From ZC4RG30 sp039917615 (GTDB taxonomy: Bacteria; Pseudomonadota; Gammaproteobacteria; Steroidobacterales; Steroidobacteraceae): 64,000 bases of DNA. Under the pieces are notes generated by a model. It had not been told where the DNA came from. It was given only the letters and a program-made list of their open reading frames with translations, and made no database searches. The stretch's first letter is position 1; every line of letters starts with the position of its first letter. The stretch covers positions 62,001 through 126,000 of the forward strand of contig JBDSJD010000010.1 in NCBI GenBank assembly GCA_039917615.1, given 5' to 3'. The translations under genes were made by a program, and so were the position numbers. Below, piece after piece: positions 17,620 to 24,830 of the stretch.

Positions 17620-19005
17620 ATGAGATTGTCGCGGCTGAGCGCTACGCGGCTGGCTGATTCGATCGAGCGTCCGGGCTACTCCAGGGGCACTCCGACTCAC
17701 GGCATCCTGCATTTCGGCATGGGCGCATTCCACCGCGCGCATCAGGCTGTCTACACCGACGATGCCATCGCGGCCACTGGCGAAATATGGGGCATCACGG
17801 GTGTTTCGTTGCGCAGCCCGGCTGTGGCCGCGCAGCTGAATCCGCAGGATGGTCTTTACACGGTTTCATTCCGCTCCAGCACGCAAGCACGGCTGCGATT
17901 GATTGGCTCGGTGCGCAGCGTGCTGGTAGCCCCGCAGGACACTTCCGCCGTAGTGGCCGCTATTGCCTCTGCGCAGACCCGCATCATCAGCTTCACCGTA
18001 TCGGAGAAAGGCTATTGCCGCGCTGCCGACGACAGCCTTGATCTGGCCCTGGCCGGTGAACATAGCCTGTACCGCTATCTGCGCGATGGCCTCGCGCTGC
18101 GAGTGCAGGCCGGCCTGCCCGGCGTAACCTTGCTCAGCTGCGATAACCTGGCCAGCAACGGGCGCCAGCTTGCCGCGCTGTTCACGCAGTATCTGGAAGC
18201 GACCGCACCCGCGCTGACCCGCTGGTTTCACGACCACTGCACCTGCCCCGCAACCATGGTCGATCGAATAGTGCCGGCCAGCAGTGCTGCAGACCTCGAG
18301 GCACAGGCTGCATTACTCGGCTTGCGCGACGAAGCCGCTGTGTTCACGGAGGACTTCACCCAGTGGGTGATCGAAGACAGCTTCGCTGGTCCGCGTCCGC
18401 AATGGCAAGCCGGCGGCGCGCAGTTCACACAGCACGTACATGCTTATGAAACAGCCAAACTTCGCATGCTCAATGGCGCGCATTCTGCGCTGGCCTACCT
18501 GGGCCTTGCGCGCGGACACGAGTTCGTACACGAGGCAATTGCCGACCCACCACTACGCGCCCTGGTCGAACGCCTGATGCGTGAAGAGGCAGCCACGAGC
18601 TTTGCGGCCGCGCCGGACCAGTATCCAGACCGCTATGCCGACGCGCTGCTGCAACGCTTTGCCAACGCAGCACTGCGGCATCGCCTGCAACAGATCAGCA
18701 TGGATGGCTCGCAGAAGATTCCCCCGCGCTGGCTTGCGACACTGTCATTCCATCAACATGAGGGCCGCTCGTGTCCTGCCATCCTGACGGCACTGGCTGC
18801 CTGGATACGCTTCGTTCGCGGCGACCGCTGGCCTGTGGATGATCCGCGGGCCGCTGAACTCGCCGCCCTGTGGAATGACGGCAATGCGGCGACTGTGGTG
18901 GACGCCCTGTTCGGGCCGCAGGGAATGTTTCGCAGCAGCTGGGTCGCGAGCAGCACTCACCGCGGGGCGCTAGTGGCGCTTGTCGAAAACCCGGCGCTGT
19001 TATAG
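17620..19005 (+). CDS. uxuB: D-fructuronate reductase, mannitol dehydrogenase family
   Basis: A 461-aa long-chain mannitol dehydrogenase-family protein. It would reduce D-fructuronate to D-mannonate with NADH, linking UxaC to ManD. The N-terminal FGMGAFHRAHQAVYTDD Rossmann segment, SFTVSEKGYC, LSCDNLASNG, CPATMVDRIVP and the catalytic KLRMLNGAHSALAYLG segment (Lys, Asn, His) are present. The start lies 10 bases after uxaC. The third gene of the operon completes glucuronate to 2-keto-3-deoxygluconate. The kinase and aldolase that follow are not in the window. Mannitol dehydrogenase activity is the alternative, less likely here. Confidence 0.9.
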   Translation: MRLSRLSATRLADSIERPGYSRGTPTHGILHFGMGAFHRAHQAVYTDDAIAATGEIWGITGVSLRSPAVAAQLNPQDGLYTVSFRSSTQARLRLIGSVRSVLVAPQDTSAVVAAIASAQTRIISFTVSEKGYCRAADDSLDLALAGEHSLYRYLRDGLALRVQAGLPGVTLLSCDNLASNGRQLAALFTQYLEATAPALTRWFHDHCTCPATMVDRIVPASSAADLEAQAALLGLRDEAAVFTEDFTQWVIEDSFAGPRPQWQAGGAQFTQHVHAYETAKLRMLNGAHSALAYLGLARGHEFVHEAIADPPLRALVERLMREEAATSFAAAPDQYPDRYADALLQRFANAALRHRLQQISMDGSQKIPPRWLATLSFHQHEGRSCPAILTALAAWIRFVRGDRWPVDDPRAAELAALWNDGNAATVVDALFGPQGMFRSSWVASSTHRGALVALVENPALL

Positions 19006-19938
19006 CGACTTTTCGATGCGGTCCAGTGTGCGCATGGCGGAAATCACCTGCTGCACACTGCCGTTGGCCTCGCGCCCTTCGCGGATGGCGGCGAAGAACT
19101 CGCGGTCTTGCAGCTCGATGCCATTCATCGAGACATCCACCTTCGACACATCAATCTGCTCGTTCTTGCCGTTGAACAGGTCGTCATAACGACAGATATA
19201 GGTGCCGTTGTCGCAGATGTAGCGGAAGAACGTGCCCAGCGGGCCATCGTTGTTGAACGACAAAGACAGAGTGCAAACGGCGCCTTTGGGCGTCTGCATC
19301 TGAATGCTCATGTCCATGGCGATCTTCAGGTCGGGATGCATCGGTCCCTGCACGCCACGCGCCACACTGGCTTCTTCGCCCGTCTGGTACTGAAACAGGT
19401 CCACCGTGTGGCAGGCATGGTGCCAGAGCAGGTGGTCGGTCCAGCTGCGCGGCTTGCCGAGCGCATTCATGTTGGTACGCCGGAAGAAATAGGTCTGCAC
19501 GTCCATCTGCAGCACCTTGAGTTCGCCGGTGACGATCTTGCGGCGGATCCACTGGTGGCTGGGATTGAAGCGCCTTGTATGGCCTGCCATGGCGACGAGG
19601 CCTGTTTCCTTCTGCACCTGCACGACTGCTTCCGAGTCTTTCAGGTTGTCCGCCATCGGAATCTCGATCATCACGTGTTTGCCGGCGCGCATGCACTGGA
19701 TGGCCTGCGCGGCATGCATCTGGGTTGGCGTAGCCAGCAGCATCGCCTCAAGACCCGGCTGCTTCAGGCTCTCGCCCAGATCAGCGGTGTGGTGCGGTAT
19801 GCCGAATTTCTGCGCCACCTCTTTCGTGGCCTCGGGGTTACCGCCGGTGAGCGTTATCACCTCGATCCCCTGAATCTTCTGGATGGCCTCCAGATGCTTG
19901 ATGCCGAACGCGCCCTGACCTGCCAGACCTACTTTCAT
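19000..19938 (-). CDS. ligC: 4-carboxy-2-hydroxymuconate-6-semialdehyde dehydrogenase
   Basis: A 312-aa Gfo/Idh/MocA-family oxidoreductase. The N-terminal dinucleotide fold GLAGQGAFGIKHLEAIQ, ATPTQMHAAQAIQCMRAGKH, GHTRRFNPSHQW, FFRRTNMNALGKPRSWTDHL, LWHHACHTVDLF, SFNNDGPLGTFFRY and MNGIELQDREFFAAIREGRE track sphingomonad LigC. LigC oxidises the ring-cleavage product of protocatechuate 4,5-dioxygenase to 2-pyrone-4,6-dicarboxylate. It overlaps the uxuB 3' end by 6 bp (convergent) and is divergent from an aldehyde dehydrogenase gene. D-xylose dehydrogenases belong to the same superfamily, but these motifs are LigC-specific. Confidence 0.9.
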   Translation of the reverse strand: MKVGLAGQGAFGIKHLEAIQKIQGIEVITLTGGNPEATKEVAQKFGIPHHTADLGESLKQPGLEAMLLATPTQMHAAQAIQCMRAGKHVMIEIPMADNLKDSEAVVQVQKETGLVAMAGHTRRFNPSHQWIRRKIVTGELKVLQMDVQTYFFRRTNMNALGKPRSWTDHLLWHHACHTVDLFQYQTGEEASVARGVQGPMHPDLKIAMDMSIQMQTPKGAVCTLSLSFNNDGPLGTFFRYICDNGTYICRYDDLFNGKNEQIDVSKVDVSMNGIELQDREFFAAIREGREANGSVQQVISAMRTLDRIEKSL

Positions 19939-19946
19939 GTAATGAA

Positions 19947-19961
19947 CCTCAAACGGTGAGG
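19947..19961. promoter_or_regulatory. Small inverted repeat between divergent ligC and ALDH genes
   Basis: CCTCA (19947-19951) and TGAGG (19957-19961) form perfect arms around a 5-base spacer within the 68-bp divergent gap. It could be a regulator site but is short. Confidence 0.2.
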
Positions 19962-20006
19962 AAGTATCTTAACATCCCGCCCGTAAGCCATCTGACACCG
20001 CACACC

Positions 20007-21425
20007 ATGATTGATTTCAATGCCCCCTATTCCCTGCTTATCGATGGCCGGCTGGTGGATGCCACGGCCCGCCTCGATGTCATCAATCCGGCCACAGGCA
20101 GCGTATTTGCGCATTGTCCGGCCGCTGGCGCCGCCGAGCTGGACAACGCCGTCGCTGCTGCACAGCGGGCGTTTCCCGCCTGGCGGGCGCTGGGCTTCGC
20201 CGAGCGGGCTGCATACATTGCGCGCTTCGCCGCGGCCCTGGAAGCGAATCAGGAGGCGTTGGCGCGGCTGCTGACGCAGGAACAGGGCAAACCGATTGGC
20301 CAGTCGCGGGATGAGATCGCCCGGGCGGCATCCCTCTCCATCGGCATCACGAAGATCGAACTCAAACCTGAAGTCATTCTTGATAACGCCGAGCGCTTCA
20401 TCGAGCTGCGATACCTGCCGCTGGGTGTCGCGGGAATCATCACCCCCTGGAATGCGCCGGTGAACCTGGCCGCCGGCCCGCTGACCTCGGCGCTCTACAC
20501 CGGCAACTGCGCCATCATCAAACCCTCCCCGTTTACGCCGCTCACCACATTGCGAATCGGTGAGATCCTTCGCGAAATGCTGCCGCCCGGCGTAGTCAAC
20601 GTGCTCGCTGGAGGCGATGAGCTGGGCGCCCTGCTCACTGCCCATCCTGGCATCGACAAAATTTCATTTACCGGCTCGGTGGCCACCGGCAAGAAGGTCA
20701 TGGCAAGTGCCGCCGCCACGCTCAAGCGGGTGACGCTGGAGCTCGGCGGCAACGATGCGGCGATCGTGCTTGCAGATGTGGACGTGGCAGACGTCGCAAA
20801 GAAGCTGTTCTTCGCCGCCACCGTCAACAGCGGGCAGGTGTGCATGGCGGTCAAGCGCATCTACGCACAGGAAGATATTTATGAACCCCTTTGCGCCGCC
20901 CTGGTCGCCGAAGCGGGCAAGGCGAAGCTGGGGGATGGACTCGACCCTGCCACCACGCTTGGTCCGATACAGAACCTCCGCCAGTACGAGCGGGTGTGCG
21001 AACTTGCAGCAGATGCGCGGCAACACGGCGTCCTCAACGAAGGCCAGCTTCGTCCCGAAGGCGGGGGCTACTTTGTCGTTCCCGCTGTGGTAACCGGGCT
21101 CACCGAATCAGACAGGCTTGTGAACGAGGAACAGTTCGGGCCGGTATTCCCGGTGCTGAAATTCCAGGATGTCGACGACGCCATCGCCCGCGCGAACAAC
21201 ACGCGCTTCGGGCTGGCCGGTTCGGTATGGAGCAAAGACCTCGCCCGTGCGCAGGCGATAGCGGAGCGTCTTGAAGTAGGAACAGCATGGGTCAACCAGC
21301 ATCGCGCCACGATGGCCAACGTGCCCTTCGGGGGCGCGAAGGAATCAGGAATCGGCCGCACCTATTCACGACTGGGGCTGGAGGCGTATCTGGAACCGCA
21401 GGTCATTAGCGTGTTGAAGATCTGA
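20007..21425 (+). CDS. Aldehyde dehydrogenase family protein
   Basis: About 472 aa from the ATG at 20007; an in-frame GTG at 19956 is a possible alternative. It is an intact NAD(P)-dependent ALDH: ITPWNAPVNLAAGPL, IKPSPFTPLT, SFTGSVATGKKVMA, LELGGNDAAIVL (general base Glu) and the catalytic Cys in NSGQVCMAVKRIY. It belongs to the broad group that includes vanillin and other aromatic aldehyde dehydrogenases. Divergent linkage to ligC suggests an aromatic aldehyde as substrate, but this is inference. It converges with the toxin–antitoxin genes, overlapping the antitoxin 3' end by 20 bp. Confidence 0.85.
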   Translation: MIDFNAPYSLLIDGRLVDATARLDVINPATGSVFAHCPAAGAAELDNAVAAAQRAFPAWRALGFAERAAYIARFAAALEANQEALARLLTQEQGKPIGQSRDEIARAASLSIGITKIELKPEVILDNAERFIELRYLPLGVAGIITPWNAPVNLAAGPLTSALYTGNCAIIKPSPFTPLTTLRIGEILREMLPPGVVNVLAGGDELGALLTAHPGIDKISFTGSVATGKKVMASAAATLKRVTLELGGNDAAIVLADVDVADVAKKLFFAATVNSGQVCMAVKRIYAQEDIYEPLCAALVAEAGKAKLGDGLDPATTLGPIQNLRQYERVCELAADARQHGVLNEGQLRPEGGGYFVVPAVVTGLTESDRLVNEEQFGPVFPVLKFQDVDDAIARANNTRFGLAGSVWSKDLARAQAIAERLEVGTAWVNQHRATMANVPFGGAKESGIGRTYSRLGLEAYLEPQVISVLKI

Positions 21426-21732
21426 AGGGCAGAATGCTCAACCTTAAACCAAGAGCGCGCAGCACCTTGGTCAGCGTGATCAACTCCGGATTGCCATCGG
21501 CTGACAACGCACGGTACAGCGCTTCGCGACTCAGCTTGGTATCCCGGGATACTTGCGTCATGCCACGCGCACGCGCCACGTCGCCCAGTGCAGCAGCAAG
21601 CAGGCGCGGATCATCTTCCGCCAGCGCCGCTTCGAGATAAGCGGCAATATCCGCCTCATCGCGCAGATACTCGGATACCTCAAAGCGACGAACACCAAGC
21701 TTGCGCGCCACCTTTGGATTTAGCTTGCTCAT
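21406..21732 (-). CDS. Antitoxin, HigA-like addiction-module antidote
   Basis: A 108-aa DNA-binding protein of the putative addiction-module antidote family. The N-terminal half (EVSEYLRDEADIAAYLEAAL) likely binds the toxin. The C-terminal half has a helix-turn-helix (ARGMTQVSRDTKLSREALYRAL). It lies downstream of the toxin and overlaps it by four bases, the HigBA-type order. The protein would neutralise the toxin and autorepress the operon through the palindrome at 22069-22088. Its last 20 bp overlap the ALDH gene on the other strand. Confidence 0.9.
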   Translation of the reverse strand: MSKLNPKVARKLGVRRFEVSEYLRDEADIAAYLEAALAEDDPRLLAAALGDVARARGMTQVSRDTKLSREALYRALSADGNPELITLTKVLRALGLRLSILPFRSSTR

Positions 21733-22058
21733 TTGGGTTTCCTCGGCTTCTCTGTCTTGACCACTGCTCGCAACTCCCGCGCCATGCTCAGGGCACGACG
21801 GATGTCTTGATCCTGTGATCGCTTGTCACCGCCTGTCAGCACCAAGAGCACCACACGCTCGGCCCGCATGTAGTACGCGCGATATCCCGGCCCCACATCG
21901 ATGCGTAGTTCTGACACGCCCTCACCGACAGGCCGCGCATCACCAGCATTCCCGGACGCCAATCGAGACAGCCGCACCAGAATTGCTGCACGGGCCTTCG
22001 CATCGCTGAGGGCAGCCAACCAACTGGAGAATTCCGCGGTCCGTCGCACTTCCAGCAT
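21729..22058 (-). CDS. Toxin of type II TA system, RelE/HigB-like killer protein
   Basis: A 109-aa RelE/ParE-superfamily toxin of the addiction-module killer protein group. EFSSWLAALSDAKARAAILVRL, VGEGVSELRIDVGPGYRAYY and VVLLVLTGGDKRSQDQDI are family blocks. Members are mostly ribosome-dependent mRNA interferases. It overlaps the antitoxin by four bases. A TATAAT box lies only four bases upstream of the start codon, so the mRNA may be nearly leaderless. Confidence 0.9.
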   Translation of the reverse strand: MLEVRRTAEFSSWLAALSDAKARAAILVRLSRLASGNAGDARPVGEGVSELRIDVGPGYRAYYMRAERVVLLVLTGGDKRSQDQDIRRALSMARELRAVVKTEKPRKPK

Positions 22059-22062
22059 GCGG

Positions 22063-22088
22063 ATTATATTGTATCTTATAAGTTACAA
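22063..22088 (-). promoter_or_regulatory. TA-operon promoter with overlapping 20-bp palindrome
   Basis: On the minus strand a consensus TATAAT lies at 22068-22063. The adjacent 22069-22088 segment (TTGTAnCTTATAAGnTACAA) is a palindrome with only one mismatched symmetric pair. It occupies the -10/-35 spacer, as expected for an autoregulatory antitoxin operator. The region is much richer in AT than its neighbours. Confidence 0.7.
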
Positions 22089-22219
22089 CACGGTCAACAA
22101 AGGAATAATGCCCCGCACGCTTGATGCGCAGGGAGCGCAGTACCTAGCGTCTTAATAGCAATTCGCCTGCGGCCCGATTCTTGCTTCATCTGGCGTGTTG
22201 ACTCTTAAGGAGAGACGCC

Positions 22220-22399
22220 ATGGGCCAAGTTCTTTATCTCGACGACTTCCGTCCCACCGTGACAGACAGCATGCGCTGCCTTTTCTGCGGCACTGTTCAT
22301 ATCCTGCAGCACGTCACGGGCAAGAAGACTGAATACTTCCCCTGCCCCGGTTGCGATGAAACCACCAGCGTGCCCGAGTGGAGCCTCAGATTGCGCTGA
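22220..22399 (+). CDS. Small zinc-ribbon-like protein, 59 aa
   Basis: A 59-aa open frame beginning MGQVLYLDDFRP with a strong ribosome site AAGGAGAG (22208-22215) five bases before the ATG. Two CxxC knuckles, CLFC near residue 20 and CPGC near residue 43, would form a single zinc ribbon. No known function is recognised. The two knuckles, strong ribosome site and clean stop support a real gene despite its size. It lies between the toxin–antitoxin operon (divergent) and tRNA-Lys, in what looks like a small accessory patch. Confidence 0.65.
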   Translation: MGQVLYLDDFRPTVTDSMRCLFCGTVHILQHVTGKKTEYFPCPGCDETTSVPEWSLRLR

Positions 22400-22507
22400 A
22401 TGCACGATATTGGAGCGACCACCGACTGGAACTCGGTGGGCGGTGCCCCTTTCGATCTCGCGACTGACCGCCTAAGAGCTGGTTGTCCAAACACCTAAGT
22501 CACTGAA

Positions 22508-22559
22508 TTCGAACCCCACTTTTGGCGCCTGAGGGCGCTCGCAAGTATCTGCAAGTATC
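22508..22559. repeat. tRNA T-arm-like fragment and 10-bp tandem direct repeat
   Basis: TTCGAACCCCACT (22508-22520) matches the T-loop and 3' T-stem of the tRNA-Lys gene, 22676-22688 or so, at all but two positions. Shortly after, GCAAGTATCt GCAAGTATCg (22541-22560) is a tandem repeat with 9 of 10 bases identical. The rest of the 22400-22623 gap shows no gene. Confidence 0.35.
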
Positions 22560-22623
22560 GATCTCTCCGCGGCGGGCCGTGCCAGCGCCACGGCGACCGT
22601 GTATCCTGCGCCGCCGAACGGTG

Positions 22624-22699
22624 GGGTCAGTAGCTCAGTCGGTAGAGCAGCGCCCTTTTAAGGCGTTGGTCGTGGGTTCGAGCCCCACCTGACCCACCA
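22624..22699 (+). tRNA. tRNA-Lys (TTT anticodon)
   Basis: A 76-nt cloverleaf: acceptor GGGTCAG/CTGACCC, D-arm GCTC/GAGC, anticodon stem GCGCC/GGCGT with loop CTTTTAA, so anticodon TTT. The T-arm is GTGGG/CCCAC with loop TTCGAGC. The CCA end is encoded. It is convergent with queC, whose stop is 29 bp away. Confidence 0.97.
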
Positions 22700-22727
22700 C
22701 CGCTCTGCAGGCCGGCAGCTTTCTTGC

Positions 22728-23402
22728 TCAGGCATAACGGGTGGGGTCTGGCAATTGGGCGGCGGCAAAGCCCTCGCGCCGCAGGCGGCAGGAATCGCAG
22801 CGACCACAGGCCTCAAGCTGCGCATTGGCCTGGTAACAGGACACCGTCGCCCCAAAATCCACTCCCAGCTTCACACCCGCCTGAATGATTTCCGCCTTGC
22901 TCATGTGCAGCAACGGAGCCTGGATGTGAAATCGTCCACCTTCGACACCGGCTCTCGTAGCAAGTCCCGCCAGCGTCTCGAAGGCGCTGATGAAATCTGG
23001 TCGGCAATCGGGGTAGCCCGAATAATCGACGGCATTGACGCCGATGAAGATGTCTTGCGAACCCGTGACTTCGGCCCAGCCCAGGGCCAGCGCGAGAAAC
23101 AGCGTATTGCGGGCCGGCACATAGGTCACCGGGATGCCGGTGGTTGCAGACTCCGGCACCGCAATGCGCGAATCGGTCAGGGCAGAACCGCCGATATCCG
23201 CCAAATCCACCTGCATCTGCCGGTGTTCCACCGCGCCGAGTTGCCGCGACAGAACCCTAGCAGCCTGCAGCTCCACCGCGTGCCGCTGGCCGTAACTCAC
23301 CGCGAGAGTGCGGCAAACGAAACCCTGAGAACGAGCGATGGCCAGAGCGGTGGCCGAATCCAGGCCGCCGGACAGCAGCACGATGGCGTGGCGTTCACCC
23401 AT
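22728..23402 (-). CDS. queC: 7-cyano-7-deazaguanine synthase
   Basis: A 224-aa ATP-dependent enzyme making preQ0 from 7-carboxy-7-deazaguanine, for queuosine in tRNA. The N-terminal PP-loop LLSGGLDSATALA, SYGQRH, YVPARNTLFLALALGWAE and VNAVDYSGYPDCRPDF are present. The C-terminal zinc site is SCYQANAQLEACGRCDSC with four cysteines. Its start overlaps the queE stop by one base (TGATG). It is the last gene of the long minus-strand run from ruvC. Confidence 0.97.
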   Translation of the reverse strand: MGERHAIVLLSGGLDSATALAIARSQGFVCRTLAVSYGQRHAVELQAARVLSRQLGAVEHRQMQVDLADIGGSALTDSRIAVPESATTGIPVTYVPARNTLFLALALGWAEVTGSQDIFIGVNAVDYSGYPDCRPDFISAFETLAGLATRAGVEGGRFHIQAPLLHMSKAEIIQAGVKLGVDFGATVSCYQANAQLEACGRCDSCRLRREGFAAAQLPDPTRYA

Positions 23403-24061
23403 CAGCGTCCCGGTGTATTGCCCCAGAGGATCTTGTGCAGCTGCACCTGCATGCGCACCGGCAATCGATCCGCAAGGATCCAGTCCGCCAGCTCGCGCGC
23501 AGGCAACTGCTCATGACTGGGCGAGAACAGCACTGTGGCCTGGTCCGGCAGGCCACGTTCGCGCAACAGTGCGCGGCTCCACTCGTAATCGGCGCGATCG
23601 CAGATCACGAATTTGATCTGGTCGTGCCCGCGCAGCATCGGCAACTGATCTAGCAGGTTGCGCGCCGCTTCGCCCGAGGCCGGCGTCTTCACATCCACCA
23701 CGCGTGTTACCCGCGGATCGACCGCGGCTACGGACAGCGCGCCGCTGGTTTCAAGGGACACGCGATAACCGCTATCGCACAGACGGGCCAGCAATGGCAG
23801 GCAATTGGGCTGCGCCAGTGGCTCGCCGCCGGTGACGCACACGTGTGCGGCACTGAGGCTCGCAACTTCATCCAGAATCGCATCCAGAGTCATCCATTGA
23901 CCGCCTGTAAATGCATAGGTGGTGTCGCAGTACTGGCAGCGCAGCGGGCAACCGGTTAGCCGGACGAACACGGTGGGAAAGCCCACGGCATCGCCCTCAC
24001 CCTGCAAGGAACGGAAAATCTCCGTGATCTTTAGCCGCGGCGCGTCGCTGGAGTCGTTCAC
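23402..24061 (-). CDS. queE: 7-carboxy-7-deazaguanine synthase
   Basis: A 219-aa radical SAM enzyme converting 6-carboxytetrahydropterin to 7-carboxy-7-deazaguanine. The EIFRSLQGEG start and the cluster motif CPLRCQYCDTTYAF (CxxxCxxC-type) are clear, with CVTGGEPLAQ following. The GTG at 24061, seven bases after the cpoB stop, gives the normal N-terminus. The longer open frame would overlap cpoB. The C-terminal VQLHKILWG is typical. It is coupled to queC. Confidence 0.95.
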   Translation of the reverse strand: MNDSSDAPRLKITEIFRSLQGEGDAVGFPTVFVRLTGCPLRCQYCDTTYAFTGGQWMTLDAILDEVASLSAAHVCVTGGEPLAQPNCLPLLARLCDSGYRVSLETSGALSVAAVDPRVTRVVDVKTPASGEAARNLLDQLPMLRGHDQIKFVICDRADYEWSRALLRERGLPDQATVLFSPSHEQLPARELADWILADRLPVRMQVQLHKILWGNTPGR

Positions 24062-24068
24062 TGCCGGG

Positions 24069-24818
24069 CTACGGCTTTGGCAGCTTCGCCAGCCGCTCGG
24101 ATGCCACCTTGGCGGCATCCGAATCCGGATACCTTGCAATCACCTGTTGCAAAGTCAGTCTTGCCGCGGGCAGCTTGTTCTGCTGCTCCTGGGTATAGCC
24201 CAGCTTCAGCAGCGCGTCAGGAACTTTGCGGGAATTGGGCCAGTTGCTGATCACAACCTGAAAGGCCGCTGCCGCCTGATCGTATTCCTGCGTGACGTAA
24301 TAGGCCTCACCAAGCCAGTACTGTGTGTTGTCGGCCAGCGCCCCGTTGGGAAACGTGACCGCAAGACCACGCAGGATCTCCACTGCGGAGGCGTAGTTGC
24401 GCGCCTTGAGTTCTTCCAGTGCATGGGAGTACTGCGTCTGCTCATCGGCAGCGGCTGGCGTCGGGGCGCTGGCTCGTGTCGCCGCTGCCGCTGCCGCCGT
24501 GGCTGCAGCACTGGCTGCGGTCGCCGTCTCGCTCAGGCGCTTGTCCAGATCCGCGTAGAGATCGCGCTGCTCCTTGCGCAGCTTGACGTTCTCGTTCTGC
24601 AGTTCTTCAATGCGCCCGCGCAAGCTGCGGATTTCGTCCTGCAATGTATCGAGCCGCTGTGCCATCTGGATCAGGCTCTGGTTCGACACGATGCGATCGA
24701 TGCGGCCTACGCGTGAATCAAGGTCGTCCAGGCGCAGCTGCACCGGGTCTTCCTTGGGCGTAACGGCGCAGCCGGCAAGGATCGATGCGGCAGCCAGTAC
24801 GGTGAGCCCGAACTTCAT
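24069..24818 (-). CDS. cpoB: Tol-Pal system protein CpoB/YbgF, predicted lipoprotein
   Basis: A 249-aa envelope protein that coordinates outer-membrane constriction with peptidoglycan synthesis. The N-terminus is a lipoprotein signal (VLAAASILAGC, lipobox LAGC), where the E. coli protein is a soluble periplasmic one. A coiled coil follows (about 30-90: DDLDSRVGRIDRI to LRKEQRDLYADLDKRL), then an Ala-rich linker and three TPR-like repeats (YSHALEELKARNYASAVEIL, TQYWLGEAYYVTQEYDQAAA, ALLKLGYTQEQQNKLPAARL). It lies 12 bp after pal. Confidence 0.93.
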   Translation of the reverse strand: MKFGLTVLAAASILAGCAVTPKEDPVQLRLDDLDSRVGRIDRIVSNQSLIQMAQRLDTLQDEIRSLRGRIEELQNENVKLRKEQRDLYADLDKRLSETATAASAAATAAAAAATRASAPTPAAADEQTQYSHALEELKARNYASAVEILRGLAVTFPNGALADNTQYWLGEAYYVTQEYDQAAAAFQVVISNWPNSRKVPDALLKLGYTQEQQNKLPAARLTLQQVIARYPDSDAAKVASERLAKLPKP

Positions 24819-24830
24819 CGGCTTCTCCGC

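Noticed and set aside
19000..19938. D-xylose dehydrogenase (Gfo/Idh/MocA) completing the Weimberg route
   Set aside because: RTNMNALGKPRSWTDHL and SFNNDGPLGTFFRY are LigC signatures, and the gene is convergent to, not within, the sugar operons.
22108..22155. 15-codon open frame with AAGGA upstream, as leader peptide
   Set aside because: No regulatory hairpin or codon bias to support a leader, and no biosynthetic gene follows.
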